DNA of 48,139 nucleotides from Acidobacteriota bacterium (GTDB lineage Bacteria; Acidobacteriota; Terriglobia; Terriglobales; Acidobacteriaceae). Below are positions 1 through 9,604 of this stretch, one piece after another (within the stretch, counting starts at the first letter, position 1; each line of letters opens with the position of its first letter). The stretch spans positions 1 to 48,139 of the forward strand of contig QHZR01000044.1 of NCBI GenBank assembly GCA_003224755.1. The letters run 5' to 3'. A program made the translations under genes and the position numbers. The notes beneath the pieces were generated by a model. That model did no database searches. It saw only the letters and a program-made list of their open reading frames with translations, and had not been told where the DNA came from.

Positions 1-106
1 ATGGAGACTAAAAGATTAGCTGATTCGGGCAGGAGAGGCCATCAGCTCTAAGTTATCAGCTCTCGGCGGACTCGTTGTATGATGATCCGCTCTGAGGTGT
101 GACGCA

Positions 107-595
107 GTGAGAACATTCGGCTGGATTGCCTCGGTCATCTTGTTGTCTTTAGCAGCGGCCGCGGAGAAAAGCGTTTTTCGCGACGTTCAATTCCCGAGTT
201 CGAAGGGACAGCTAACCAATGCCACTTTGCGGTTCAGCGATGATGACAAGCTGGTCGAAGTGCGAGTATCGGACGGCCGAGTTTTCAACGTTCCGTATGC
301 CCGAATCGGGAACATTTCATATGAGTACACGAACAAGCACCGCGTAAAGCAGGCAGTTCTTTTGGGAATGGTCACGCCGTGGAGCGTAGGCGCGGTAGTC
401 GCGTTCACCAAATCCAAGAACCATTGGCTGGAGATTGATTTTCACGATCAGAACGCGCCGAGCGCCTTGGTATTGAAGCTCGACAAACGCAATTATAAGA
501 AGGTGTGCGATGCGGCGAAGGCACCCACAGGCAAAGACGTCGTCGTGGTCGGAAAGACGGACACCAAGTCTCTGAAGGCGAAAATCAAAGACTAA
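107..595 (+). CDS. Small secreted protein of unknown function (copy 1 of a duplicated pair)
   Basis: A 162-residue protein that starts at GTG. Residues 1-19 form a hydrophobic signal peptide ending in a run of Ala. I do not recognise the family. The rest is short, polar and basic at the C-terminus, with a mid-protein hydrophobic patch near residues 84-101 that could be a membrane segment or a buried strand. A second gene at 47153-47635 encodes a protein about 70% identical by eye, with shared stretches such as NATLRFSDDDK, SKNHWLEIDF and VLKLDKRNY. The similarity continues upstream of the start, including TTGTATGATGATCC just before both genes. Location is predicted to be periplasm or envelope; no function can be given. 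Confidence 0.85.
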   Translation: MRTFGWIASVILLSLAAAAEKSVFRDVQFPSSKGQLTNATLRFSDDDKLVEVRVSDGRVFNVPYARIGNISYEYTNKHRVKQAVLLGMVTPWSVGAVVAFTKSKNHWLEIDFHDQNAPSALVLKLDKRNYKKVCDAAKAPTGKDVVVVGKTDTKSLKAKIKD

Positions 596-620
596 GATTT
601 GGTAAACGGCCGAGGCTGGA

Positions 621-637
621 CCTCAGGGGCTAAAGCC
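621..637 (+). repeat. Dispersed repeat CCTCAGGGGCTAAAGCC, copy 1
   Basis: A 17-base sequence whose exact reverse complement occurs at 44649-44665. This copy lies between the convergent small secreted gene and the ferredoxin gene. It contains the short palindrome GGCTAAAGCC. It is probably a genome-wide interspersed repeat; only two copies are visible here. Confidence 0.6.
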
Positions 638-716
638 CGGGGAAAAAACTTGAGATCCTCTCGGCACGACTGAAGTCTTGCCCTTCCCAAATGTATTGAG
701 CTTTAATCGTTGACCA

Positions 717-977
717 CTATCTTCCGAAATACTTTGCGTTGCGTTCGGCGTAGCTCTTCCACTTCTCCGGAAGGTCGTCGAGGGCGAAGATGGCCGAGAC
801 CGGGCACACTGGGACGCAGGCACCGCAGTCAATGCATTCGACGGGATCAATATAAAGCATCTCTTCAGTGGCGAATTTCTCATTATCTTTCTTGGGATGA
901 ATGCAATCGACCGGGCAGGCGTCCACGCAGGCGTGGTCTTTGGTGCCGATGCATGGTTCTGCTATGACATAAGCCAT
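717..977 (-). CDS. fdxA: Seven-iron-type ferredoxin ([3Fe-4S][4Fe-4S])
   Basis: An 86-residue soluble electron carrier. Cysteines are at 9, 17, 21, 25, 48, 51, 54 and 58. By alignment with the Azotobacter FdI pattern, C9, C17 and C58 would bind a [3Fe-4S] cluster and C21, C48, C51 and C54 a [4Fe-4S] cluster. Residue 12 is Thr where an eight-iron ferredoxin has the second Cys of CxxC, which favours the seven-iron type. The helical tail (residues 66-86, EKWKSYAERN) is typical of this family. The ATG is preceded by AGGAG 12 bases upstream. It stands alone, so its redox partner is unknown. The gene symbol is by family resemblance. Confidence 0.88.
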   Translation of the reverse strand: MAYVIAEPCIGTKDHACVDACPVDCIHPKKDNEKFATEEMLYIDPVECIDCGACVPVCPVSAIFALDDLPEKWKSYAERNAKYFGR

Positions 978-1303
978 GAGTACGTTATCTCCTCAAATCC
1001 TGTGAACTTTGCGGAAAGTTAATTCTAACAAGAATTGAGGAGAATGGTACAGGGCGCGGGAAACAGCAAACGCAAGGTCCCTCGACTGCACAGGATTTTT
1101 GCTTCGCTTCAATGCTGATTCGCTTGGTTAGCAAAATCCAAGTTGCTAGTTCCAGGTGGTGGCCTCGATCCAACAGAATCCGGGAACTCTCTGCGGCCAA
1201 ATTCCTAAAAGATTTTGACCGCAGAGAACGCAAAGGTTGCAAAGAAAATCCCGTGACGCGAAGGGCAATGGCCAACGACCAATGGCAAACGACCAACGAC
1301 TGC
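978..1303. other. Intergenic region between ferredoxin and aldehyde dehydrogenase genes
   Basis: About 326 bases without a convincing gene. The ferredoxin ribosome-binding site lies at the left end. Near 1218-1245 is a purine-rich stretch (GCAGAGAACGCAAAGG) resembling one at 4311-4345, and at 1267-1301 there are imperfect direct repeats built on CAACGACCAA. Both look like interspersed intergenic repeats. Longer plus-strand open frames that cover part of this region run antisense into the dehydrogenase and look like shadows. Confidence 0.5.
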
Positions 1304-2749
1304 TCACCGCAAGTTCATTACCAGCAATCTCGGTTCGGTCATGTCTTCGATTGCGTAGCGCAAGCCTTCGCGGCCGAGACCCGAATCTTTCACACCGCCG
1401 TAAGGCATGTGATCGATGCGGAAGCTGGGGATATCGCCGGCGATGACGCCGCCAACCTCCAGTTCCTCGAATGTTTGAAAAATCCGTGCAGCATCGCGTG
1501 TGAAAACTCCGGCCTGCAATCCGTACGGCGACTCGTTGATCTGGCGAAGCGCCTGCGCGAAATCGTCATAAGGCTCGAGAGTGACTACGGGCGCGAAAAT
1601 CTCCTGGCAATTCACTTTCATGTCAGTGCGGGTCCCGGTCAGCACCGTTGGCTCCATAACCGAACCTCGCCGTTTCCCTCCGGCCAGCAGCGTCGCACCA
1701 TCCTGCACCGCTTCCTGCACCCACTCAGTGGCACGTATGGCATCACTTTCGCGAATGAGCGGGCCGAGGTCGGTGGTGTCGTCCATCGGATCGCCGATCT
1801 TCAGCTTACTGACTCCAGAAAGGAACAGGTCTCGAAATTTGGTAAACGCCGGACGCTCGATCAAAATGCGCTGCACAGAAATGCAGGTCTGGCCGGCATA
1901 GCTGAAGCCGCCCGTAACGCAGCGCTCCGCAGCCCAGGCGATATCGGCGTCGCCGTGGACGATTACTCCGGCATTGCCGCCAAGCTCGAGCACAACCTTC
2001 TTCTTGCCGGCGCGGCGCTTGACCTCCCAGCCAACGGCAGCGCTGCCGGTGAAGCTGATCAGCTTGACGCGATCGTCGGTCACGAGCAGTCCGGCGTCTT
2101 CATTCGAGAGTGGAAGCACGTTGAATGCGCCATCCGGAAGGCCGGCTTGCTCCACGGCTTCCGCGAGAAGAAAAGCGGTGAGCGGAGTCTGCGGCGCGGG
2201 CTTCAAAATGATGGGACAGCCGCTGGCTATGGCAGGCGCGACCTTGTGAGCAACTAAATTGAGCGGAAAATTGAACGGGGTGATTCCGGCTACTGGCCCG
2301 AGCGGGAAGCGGCGGACGATTCCCCAGCGTCCGGCGGTGAATTGCTGCCAGTCGAGCGACAGATATTCTCCGGGAATTCGCGTAGTTTCTTCGGCGGCGA
2401 CTGTGAACGTGAAAATCCCGCGCTCGACTTCTGTGCGAGCGGCCTTCAGTGGCTTGCCGGCTTCCTGCGCGAGGGTTCGGGCGAATTCTTCTTTTCTCGA
2501 AGTGATGTGTTGGGCAATCGACCGCAATACACGCTGACGCTCAAACGCAGGCAGCCTGCGTGTGCTGCCAAAAGCCCGGACGGCACCCTGGATTGCGCGC
2601 TCGGCATGTTCCCGGGTGCCCTGAAAAATCTGCGCGAGCGGAGTTCCGTCGTAAGGCGCGCGAATCTCAACCGGAGTTCCCTCTTCCAACCACTTGCCTG
2701 AAAGATAGAAACCTTGCGTGCGGACTTCGGTAGTCGTCATCTGCGCCAT
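1304..2749 (-). CDS. NAD(P)-dependent aldehyde dehydrogenase family protein
   Basis: A 481-residue cytosolic enzyme that oxidises an aldehyde to an acid with NAD(P)+. All family landmarks are present: N160 in PFNFPLN (oxyanion hole), K183 in ILKPA (cofactor), the FTGS motif near 233-236, the general base E255 in LELGGN and the nucleophile C289 in GQTCIS. Length is normal. The sequence resembles the lactaldehyde/non-phosphorylating glyceraldehyde-3-phosphate branch (GQTCISVQRI), but the substrate cannot be fixed from sequence. It is transcribed away from the amidase at 2973 and has no operon partner. Two nearby ATGs (residues 1 and 4) could serve as start. Confidence 0.93.
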   Translation of the reverse strand: MAQMTTTEVRTQGFYLSGKWLEEGTPVEIRAPYDGTPLAQIFQGTREHAERAIQGAVRAFGSTRRLPAFERQRVLRSIAQHITSRKEEFARTLAQEAGKPLKAARTEVERGIFTFTVAAEETTRIPGEYLSLDWQQFTAGRWGIVRRFPLGPVAGITPFNFPLNLVAHKVAPAIASGCPIILKPAPQTPLTAFLLAEAVEQAGLPDGAFNVLPLSNEDAGLLVTDDRVKLISFTGSAAVGWEVKRRAGKKKVVLELGGNAGVIVHGDADIAWAAERCVTGGFSYAGQTCISVQRILIERPAFTKFRDLFLSGVSKLKIGDPMDDTTDLGPLIRESDAIRATEWVQEAVQDGATLLAGGKRRGSVMEPTVLTGTRTDMKVNCQEIFAPVVTLEPYDDFAQALRQINESPYGLQAGVFTRDAARIFQTFEELEVGGVIAGDIPSFRIDHMPYGGVKDSGLGREGLRYAIEDMTEPRLLVMNLR

Positions 2750-2771
2750 GACTATCCTCCGGAAATTCTAA

Positions 2772-2857
2772 GCCACGGATTTACGCCGATTTTGATGGAT
2801 TAAGAAAGTCATACAGAACCGTTTCGCCGCGGATTCACGTGGATGAACGCGGATAAG
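2772..2857. repeat. Two degenerate copies of a CGCGGATT...GAACGCGGAT intergenic repeat
   Basis: Segments 2772-2802 and 2826-2857 are related to each other and to 33736-33770, 43239-43270 and 43389-43418. The common core is CGCGGATT-(T/C)-(A/C)CG-(C/T)GGAT-(G/A)AACGC-GGAT. They fill the divergent gap between the dehydrogenase and the amidase. The copies are imperfect, suggesting old insertions of a non-coding repeat family. Confidence 0.5.
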
Positions 2858-2972
2858 TCAATTTCGAGAAAAATAAACCGTGGAGGTCCCCATTTATCCC
2901 TCGGTCGCCTTCCAGCTTCGATTATAGGCAAGCACGAACAAGAATGCGCGCGGCAGGATAAGATGGCGCGAA

Positions 2973-4310
2973 ATGAGTTTGCGTTCCATTGCGGAGATGT
3001 CCGAACTGATTCAGAAGGGCAGAGTCTCTCCCGTGGAGGTAACGCGCGAGTGTCTGGAAACGATTGAGCGCCTGAACCCTACCCTTAATGCTTTCATCAC
3101 CGTCACCGCGGAATCGGCGCTTGCTGAAGCGACGAAAGCAGAGAAAGAAATTCAAGCGGGACGTTGGCGCGGTCCGCTGCATGGCATTCCCATCGGGCTG
3201 AAAGACTTGATTGACACTGCCGGTGTGCGTACCACGGCGGCAAGCGCGGTTCACAAAGACCGCATTCCGACCACAGATGCCGATGTCGCTACGAAGCTGA
3301 GAGCTGCCGGCGCGATCTTTGTAGGCAAGCACAACCTGCACGAATTTGCTTACGGTGGCAGTTCGCTGATCAGTCATTTTGGACTGGTCCGAAATCCGGT
3401 TAATCCTGACTTCGTCGCGGGAGGATCGTCGGGAGGCTCGACAGCCGCAGTCGCCTCCGGAATGTGTTACGCGGCGATCGGAACGGACACCGCGGGCTCG
3501 ATCCGCGAGCCAGCCGCTTTATGCGGGATCGTAGGACTAAAGCCAACCTTCGATCTCGTGAGCACGAGCGGAATCATTCCGCTTTCGCAGTCCCTTGATC
3601 ATGCCGGCCCAATCACACGATGCGTGGAAGATGTGGCGATTCTGCTGGATTCCATCACCGACACAAAGGCAAATCACCGCGATAGCCTCAGACGTGACAT
3701 ATCAGAGTTCGTTATTGGTGTTCCGCGAAAATTCTTCTTTGAAGACCTGGACGCCGACGTTGCCCGAAGTGTTGAACAAGCAATTGAGGACTTTCGGCGC
3801 ATCGGCGCGACGGTGCGTGATATCGAATTGCCAGTGAGCACTGACCGCACGCTACAGAGTTACGAGTCGTACGCGTACCACCGGGCAACCGTCGCAAGCG
3901 CTGCGGAGCTGTATCAGCCGGAGACCCTGAGGCGAATTAAATCGGGGGAGAGAGTAACCGAAGTCCAGTATCAGACGGCGCTCCGAGAATTACAGCAGAC
4001 CCGAGCCGAAATTGCTGAGAAGTTTCGCGAAATAGACGTCCTGGTTACCCCAACAACACCGGTGCCTTCTCCGCGGATCTCCGATCTAATCTCGGATCAA
4101 GCCTTGCTTCGCCCCGCAGAGCTTCTGCTTTTGCGCAACACTCGGCCGGTAAATGTTTGGGGGTTGCCGGCAATCTCGGTTCCGTGTGGATTCACGTCAG
4201 CAGGATTGCCGATCGGGCTGCAAATTATTGGGCCGCATGTGGGAGACGTGAAGGTGCTCCAGGCAGCTTATGCTTACGAGCAGCAGGCGGCTAAAATCAA
4301 AAGCGTTTAA
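2973..4310 (+). CDS. Amidase signature family enzyme (GatA-like)
   Basis: A 445-residue amidase-signature hydrolase. The Ser-cisSer-Lys triad can be placed: K77 in GIPIGLKDLID, the cis-Ser in GGSSGG (152-153) and the nucleophile S176 in GTDTAGSIREPA. The numbering nearly matches GatA of the tRNA-dependent amidotransferase, but no gatB or gatC lies nearby, and the C-terminal half is not specific to GatA. It may hydrolyse a small amide in the cytoplasm rather than take part in tRNA amidation. No signal peptide is seen. The ATG follows a purine-rich leader (AGGATAAGATGG). It runs convergent with the TPR gene; a palindromic repeat lies between their 3' ends. Confidence 0.88.
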   Translation: MSLRSIAEMSELIQKGRVSPVEVTRECLETIERLNPTLNAFITVTAESALAEATKAEKEIQAGRWRGPLHGIPIGLKDLIDTAGVRTTAASAVHKDRIPTTDADVATKLRAAGAIFVGKHNLHEFAYGGSSLISHFGLVRNPVNPDFVAGGSSGGSTAAVASGMCYAAIGTDTAGSIREPAALCGIVGLKPTFDLVSTSGIIPLSQSLDHAGPITRCVEDVAILLDSITDTKANHRDSLRRDISEFVIGVPRKFFFEDLDADVARSVEQAIEDFRRIGATVRDIELPVSTDRTLQSYESYAYHRATVASAAELYQPETLRRIKSGERVTEVQYQTALRELQQTRAEIAEKFREIDVLVTPTTPVPSPRISDLISDQALLRPAELLLLRNTRPVNVWGLPAISVPCGFTSAGLPIGLQIIGPHVGDVKVLQAAYAYEQQAAKIKSV

Positions 4311-4392
4311 CCGCAAAGGACGCGAAGAAAAGCCGCAGAGACATCGAGAAGAAACTTGAGCGTCAGGACGCAAAGCGCCCATGAGACTTACG

Positions 4393-4485
4393 TGGCACAG
4401 GCGGCTCGCCTGTGCAGCCCGGACGAAGTCCGGAACGGATCTCCCGAGCTTCGCTCTCACAGGATAGGCGAGCCGCCTGTCCCAC
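4393..4485. repeat. Palindromic repeat element with GGCGGCTCGCC core, complete copy
   Basis: A 93-base element bounded by inverted arms. The left arm (4393-4413) and right arm (4465-4485) are reverse complements with few mismatches. The left arm contains a perfect hairpin, GCACAGGCG / CGCCTGTGC, with loop GCT (4395-4415). The centre contains a second small stem (CCGGAC..GTCCGG, 4419-4433). It lies between the convergent amidase and TPR genes. A one-arm copy is at 46242-46265. REP/BIME-like organisation; it may also terminate transcription. Confidence 0.7.
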
Positions 4486-4502
4486 ATGAGCAAAGAAAAA
4501 AA

Positions 4503-7500
4503 TCAATCCACCGAATGCACGTCTTCGGGCAGGGTCATCACGAAGCTGCATCCGCCGGCCTTGCTGGAGCAGGTAAGAACTCCGCGACGCAGGATTTTGG
4601 TGGGTACGTCATCAGGGAAAGCGAAATCTATCTTTGCCCCGCGCAAGTTTTCGGTGAGCGGCTTCAGCTTGTCTTCTCCAGTGATGAATTTCGCAGACTC
4701 GATTTTCGTGCCCGCTGCCGACGAAGTCATTACTACGAAGAAGTCGGCCGTGCCATCTACGGCAGAGATCTTACCCAGATTGACGGTTTGCAGCCTTTGC
4801 AAGTCCTGCTTGTGCTGCTCCACAGCGGTTGTAGCCTTCGAATCGCCACCGACCAGCGCTGCCAAGCGAGTACGGGTCTCAAGCGTGGGCCGGAGTCCCG
4901 AGAGCGACATCGCATAGGTGCGGATCGCCTCCTGTTTGCGTCCGCGCTTCTCGTAAACCTGGCCAAGGTGGTCGCCTACTTCGCCGTGTTCTCCGAGCAC
5001 CCAGGCGGCGTTGATGTATTTTTCTGCTTTGTCGAAATTTCCACGTGCGAAATAGACCCAGCCCAGAGTGTCCCAATTGGCATCGAGCTCCGAAACCATC
5101 GCAAGGTCGCGGTCGGACACCTGCTCCAGTGAAAGATTGCGCAGAGAATTTGCAACAGCCGTAACGGCCGATTCGGCATACTGCTGCGCTCGATCAAGGT
5201 GCGCCTGCTTCAGCGAAAGTTGATAAGCAATGTTGTTCCAGACTGAGGGCGTCGCGGAAATCTGAATAGCACGGTCGAACGCCGCGAGCGCTTTGTCGTC
5301 CTGACCGAGATTCAGGTAGGCGTCCCCCAGGCTAATCTGCAAAGAGGAGTCATCGGACTTGAGCGAAACCGCCTTCTCCAGCTCTGAAGCAGCTTTGTCG
5401 TACTGGTGTGCCTCCTGATACATGCTGCCAAGCGCTGCGTGCGCGTACTCGCTCAGAGGATTGATTTCGATAGCTTTGTTGAAGGCTTCAGCTGCCTGGT
5501 CATACTTGCGGTCAGTGGTGTAAGCCCAGCCGATGGCGCCGTAGGCATATTCATCGTACGGATTCAGTTCAGCCTGCTTCTTGAACGCTGCAACCGCGTC
5601 TTCATTCTGACGCAACACCATGTAGCTACGGCCCAAGTCCATCCATGCGGTCTTATGCTTAGGATCGGCCTCGACCACGCGCTTAAACAGATCAATGGCA
5701 GCCTTGAAGTTTCCACGCTCATAGGAAGCTTTGGCCGCATCGTAAAGCTCGTCGCCCTTCAGATCGGTCGCAAGTGTGGGTGCACCCGCCGCCGTACTGT
5801 CAATGGAAAGATGCTGTTCGGCATCAGCCATGACGGCACGGCGGAACGAGGTGTAATCACTGGCGCGGGCCGAGGGAAGCTCGTTCAGAGTGGTGACGAG
5901 CTTGCGATCCGCGGTAAACGTGTTGGCGTCAGCCTTGTAGCTGGCCTCGTAGTGCCCGTAGTCGCGTTTCATCGTGAAAGGCAGGGGCGCGCTCTCGGTG
6001 TATTTCGGAGGAAATTCAAGATGCAGGTGGTAGACATACTCCACTGGCGAGCCGACTTTGACCGGATCCGTGTCGTCTTCATCAGCGTCGGCCATGCTGA
6101 TTTGGGAAAACGGCAGCACCATATCAGATTTCTTTTTCGACCAGTCGAAGAAATTCGGGGAGTCAAGTTTGTAGGAAATTTTGAACGCGCTGTGCGTGTC
6201 AGCCGGGTCGCTCACGTCGAGTTCAGAGACTTCTCCGGCCACGCCCGTGTAAGAACTCATGTTCTTCACCCACTCGGTCCACTTATTGCGCGGGACGTGG
6301 CGAAAGAGCATACGCATATACAGCTCGCTATCTCCGCGGAGTTCGTAGCGGACGTGCGCGCTTAGCTTGCCAACCTCAGTCACCTTGCCGTCGATTTCTG
6401 AATACTGGCGGTTGATCATCGGGGGATCGGGCGGTGTCTCTTCGAGATGCGGTGTGCCGTCCTGCGGAATAATGAGTGCCTGCTTTTTGCGCAGCTGTGC
6501 TGAAAGCAGTCGGAAGGGCGCGACCTCGGTTGTGCTGTCCATCCAGACCTCGTCTTTACCGAGCGGCACCAGGGTGAAGACGTGATCGAACTGCGAAGGC
6601 GAAGGAATCTCGGGATCGAGCTTGCGGCCAGAATTGATCAGCACCGAAGAAGCGTGATACCCGGATGCTTCGAGCAGCGATGCAAGCAGAGTGTGCTTGT
6701 CTTTGCAGTCGCCGTATTCGTTGTGCAGGACCTCGGCCGCAGCGTGCGGTTGAAAGCGGCCCACTCCCAGAGAAAGACTTACGTACCGGAAATTCGGACC
6801 GACAAAATCGTAAAGCGCCTCGATTTTGTCGAGGTCGTTGGTCTTCCCCTTTGTCAGTTCAGCGGCGCGGGCGCGAATTTCAGGCGTGGGCTGGCGGCGA
6901 TCTTTTTCGAGCGCGGCATACCATCGGCCCATCTCTTCCCAGCTGGCGAACGTCGTCATTTGCACGGCTGGCGCTTCCGGTTCCTTAGGCGCCTTCTTCT
7001 TTTTCTTACCCTTGTCTTTGTCCCTATCCTTCTCGTCATCGTCAATGTGCGAACTGCTCCAGGCGTAAATGCGGCGTCCATTGGCTTCACTGATTTTGGG
7101 ATCGTTACCTGGCTTGGTCTTCAGTTTTATGACCCGCTCTTTGGGGACGTTAAGCTCGAGCTGCTCGTCGAGCACCGTGCCGCTCTTGACGAAGTCATGC
7201 TCCATCCAGAACTGGCCGGCGGCTAGCGGCGTGTGCGTGATGGTCACGAAGTTATATTCAAGTTCTTCGCCTGGCCTGAGGCCGGGGACGGTGATGTGCT
7301 TCTGCCGGTAATCGGTATAGACCGGCGCCTCGCGCTCGAGCGGAATGCTGAGGTCCTGAACCGAGTCGGCAGGTGTGGTAACGGTTGAGCCATCAGCTTT
7401 GTGCACGCGCACGTACGGGATTTCTACCCGCTCGTTGGCGGAGTTGTAGCCGACTACGAGCTGCCCCCACTGCTCGACCCCGGCTTCGCTCTGGACTTTT

Positions 7501-7721
7501 ATCCGAGCAGTGACTTCGCGGCGGCCTGTGCCGTCATTCTCAAAGCGATAGGCGTACCTGAGCTTTTCGACGACAAAGGCTTCCTGTGAATGGTCTGGCG
7601 CAGGCGTAACCAGCTCCGGCTTGACCGGCGGCGACACCGGCAACGGGTTGGGTGAAGGCGTTTGCGCCAGCAATGAAAAGTTGACGCAAAGGAACGCAGA
7701 AAGAGCGAGACGACGCTGCAT
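4503..7721 (-). CDS. Secreted DUF3857 / transglutaminase-like / TPR protein
   Basis: A 1072-residue protein with a signal peptide (residues 1-20, cleavage near LLAQ). A DUF3857 domain spans roughly 45-225 and is followed by a highly charged Lys/Asp linker (227-250). A transglutaminase-like core spans about 290-400 with the full Cys-His-Asp triad: C339 in YGDCKDKHT, H380 in FDHVF and D395 in WMDST. From about 655 to 960 there are tandem TPR units ending in a less regular tail. The fold predicts a periplasmic protein with cysteine-protease-like or transglutaminase-like chemistry and a protein-binding solenoid. The natural substrate of this architecture is not known to me. It appears monocistronic. 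Confidence 0.88.
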   Translation of the reverse strand: MQRRLALSAFLCVNFSLLAQTPSPNPLPVSPPVKPELVTPAPDHSQEAFVVEKLRYAYRFENDGTGRREVTARIKVQSEAGVEQWGQLVVGYNSANERVEIPYVRVHKADGSTVTTPADSVQDLSIPLEREAPVYTDYRQKHITVPGLRPGEELEYNFVTITHTPLAAGQFWMEHDFVKSGTVLDEQLELNVPKERVIKLKTKPGNDPKISEANGRRIYAWSSSHIDDDEKDRDKDKGKKKKKAPKEPEAPAVQMTTFASWEEMGRWYAALEKDRRQPTPEIRARAAELTKGKTNDLDKIEALYDFVGPNFRYVSLSLGVGRFQPHAAAEVLHNEYGDCKDKHTLLASLLEASGYHASSVLINSGRKLDPEIPSPSQFDHVFTLVPLGKDEVWMDSTTEVAPFRLLSAQLRKKQALIIPQDGTPHLEETPPDPPMINRQYSEIDGKVTEVGKLSAHVRYELRGDSELYMRMLFRHVPRNKWTEWVKNMSSYTGVAGEVSELDVSDPADTHSAFKISYKLDSPNFFDWSKKKSDMVLPFSQISMADADEDDTDPVKVGSPVEYVYHLHLEFPPKYTESAPLPFTMKRDYGHYEASYKADANTFTADRKLVTTLNELPSARASDYTSFRRAVMADAEQHLSIDSTAAGAPTLATDLKGDELYDAAKASYERGNFKAAIDLFKRVVEADPKHKTAWMDLGRSYMVLRQNEDAVAAFKKQAELNPYDEYAYGAIGWAYTTDRKYDQAAEAFNKAIEINPLSEYAHAALGSMYQEAHQYDKAASELEKAVSLKSDDSSLQISLGDAYLNLGQDDKALAAFDRAIQISATPSVWNNIAYQLSLKQAHLDRAQQYAESAVTAVANSLRNLSLEQVSDRDLAMVSELDANWDTLGWVYFARGNFDKAEKYINAAWVLGEHGEVGDHLGQVYEKRGRKQEAIRTYAMSLSGLRPTLETRTRLAALVGGDSKATTAVEQHKQDLQRLQTVNLGKISAVDGTADFFVVMTSSAAGTKIESAKFITGEDKLKPLTENLRGAKIDFAFPDDVPTKILRRGVLTCSSKAGGCSFVMTLPEDVHSVD

Positions 7722-7876
7722 AGTATACTGCGCCGTTTGTATCGTATTAGGGCGCTAGATGCAAGTAACGGGCGATCTATAGCGCTTAACATTTGCTCGT
7801 TGGCACTTAGCCCTATGGCCAAATGCTAAGCGCTAACTGCCAACTGCTACCCCACTAGAAATAGAGGCAACACAAC

Positions 7877-9538
7877 TCACTGACTCGTCAGTGACTTCTC
7901 GATGAATCCTGCCTCGTCACTCTTCATCTTCTTAAGGCTCGCCGTCGGCAAATAGACCATGTGCCCAGAGTCGTACGTCGCATAGGAAATTTGAGCCCGG
8001 TATTTCTCCGATAGATTCAGGTGGTCAACGGTGTAATTGGCGGCGTAATAAGGACAAGCCAGATCGTAATATCCCTCCATGACCAGCACTTTAAGAAATG
8101 GGTCCTTAACCACGGCACGCCGCAGAGCACTGGCAGTATCGGGAAATCCTTCGCCCGCCGATCCCCAGTCCCACTTTTCCTCAAAACCCTGCTGCTGTGC
8201 GAACACGTAGTACGGCATGTCAGTTTTGTAGCCGAGCTCCGTACGAACGTAGTTATTGAAAACAGTGTTGTACGGCGCAATGATGTTGGCCTCCGTGGGG
8301 TCGTAGAACCGCGTGTCGAGCAGACCATCGGGGTCAGGCCCTGTGTAACGACCGTCGAGGCGGCCAACGCGCAATTTTTGGTCAATCAACAGATAGTGGG
8401 TGAACTTCGGAACGTCAATGCGCAAGTTCGCCTGATCGATAACTTCCTTGGTAAGCCCGGTATAGCGAGCCATGTCGGTGACCACTTTGTCGCGTTCGGC
8501 CGCAGACATTGCGTCCCCCTTGGCTAGCGCCTGAGCGTACTCGCCGGACGCCCATTGCTCCGCCTCCTGCCGCGCTTTGTTGACGTCCTGCTGAAGATCG
8601 GACGAGAGCTTGTGGTGATAGCCGGCGATCATGGTGTACGAGGGAATCAAGTAGATGTAAGGCTCGTCATTGGTTTTGGTATCTTCGAGGCTCTGAAAGT
8701 TGAGCACCATCGAGAGTAGGGTGATGCCGTTGAAATTAATGCCCTGCTCAGCCAGGTGTCCCGCAATACCCGCGGCGCGAGTCGTGCCGTAGCTTTCTCC
8801 AAAAAGGAATAGCGGCGAACTCCAGCGCTCGTACCGCGACATGTACATGCGGATGAACTCGCTGAAGGCCTGAATGTCGCCTTTCACGCCCCAAAACTTC
8901 TTCGCTGTTTCCAGATTCTCGGCGCGGCTGAATCCAGTGCCGATTGCGTCCACCATGACCAGGTCGCTCTTATCGAGTAATGTGTGCGGATTATCTTCAA
9001 CGTGGTAGGGTGCCGCGGGAAGGAAACCGTCGGCTGACAATGCCACGTGCCGCGGACCCAGCGCACCCATGTGCAGCCAGATAGTCGCCGATCCCGGGCC
9101 ACCGTTGAAGGCGAAGGTCAGCGGGCGCTTGCCTGCTTCTTGCCCATCCAGCGTGTAGGCCTCGAAGAACATTTCGGCTTCGATTTTTCCGTCCGCGCGC
9201 TTGATTGGAAGCTTGCCCGCTGTGGCCGTGTACTTCAGCGTCTTGCCGTCCATTCTCATCTGGTGATGGGACACGACTGGAGCTACTTCGGTCATGTCGA
9301 AATGCTCTTCTTTCTTGTCGTCACCTTGCTTGGGTTCTGGCTGAGGTGGCATAGGCTCGGTTGGCTTGGCGGCCGGCTCTTCCGGTTTCGGCTGCGGTGG
9401 TGGCTGTTTGACGGGCTTCTTGGGCGGCTGGCTCTGCGCCGGAGGTGGTTGGTTGCCTGGCGTCTGTTGCTGTTGAGCAGCGACGGACGTGACCAGCATG
9501 GCCGCAAGTATCGGTGCGAACAATGGACGCATTTTCAT
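7877..9538 (-). CDS. Secreted serine carboxypeptidase-like protein (peptidase S10)
   Basis: A 553-residue exported hydrolase. The signal peptide (1-21) is followed by a Pro/Gln/Lys-rich linker to about residue 75, then an alpha/beta-hydrolase domain of the S10 family. The oxyanion motif FNGGPGSA is at 144-151, the nucleophile S249 in FGESYG, the acid D492 in GYYDLACPY and H526 in YDSGHMVY, so the triad is complete. Expected activity is release of C-terminal residues from peptides in the periplasm. The unusually long low-complexity linker may span the cell-wall layer. No operon partner; its 5' end faces pgeF, with a 66-base divergent gap. Confidence 0.9.
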   Translation of the reverse strand: MKMRPLFAPILAAMLVTSVAAQQQQTPGNQPPPAQSQPPKKPVKQPPPQPKPEEPAAKPTEPMPPQPEPKQGDDKKEEHFDMTEVAPVVSHHQMRMDGKTLKYTATAGKLPIKRADGKIEAEMFFEAYTLDGQEAGKRPLTFAFNGGPGSATIWLHMGALGPRHVALSADGFLPAAPYHVEDNPHTLLDKSDLVMVDAIGTGFSRAENLETAKKFWGVKGDIQAFSEFIRMYMSRYERWSSPLFLFGESYGTTRAAGIAGHLAEQGINFNGITLLSMVLNFQSLEDTKTNDEPYIYLIPSYTMIAGYHHKLSSDLQQDVNKARQEAEQWASGEYAQALAKGDAMSAAERDKVVTDMARYTGLTKEVIDQANLRIDVPKFTHYLLIDQKLRVGRLDGRYTGPDPDGLLDTRFYDPTEANIIAPYNTVFNNYVRTELGYKTDMPYYVFAQQQGFEEKWDWGSAGEGFPDTASALRRAVVKDPFLKVLVMEGYYDLACPYYAANYTVDHLNLSEKYRAQISYATYDSGHMVYLPTASLKKMKSDEAGFIEKSLTSQ

Positions 9539-9604
9539 CTCCGAATTCCTTCTCTAGGGCAAACCGCAAATTATACGACGAAGCTCAGTTGCTAAGATGG
9601 TCTG

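Noticed and set aside
1112-2257. Long plus-strand open frame of 381 residues
   Set aside because: It is antisense to the aldehyde dehydrogenase and its product has no sensible domain or composition.
2973-4310. Calling this amidase the GatA subunit of the tRNA-dependent amidotransferase
   Set aside because: No gatB or gatC nearby, and the triad is common to the whole amidase family, so only a family-level call is justified.
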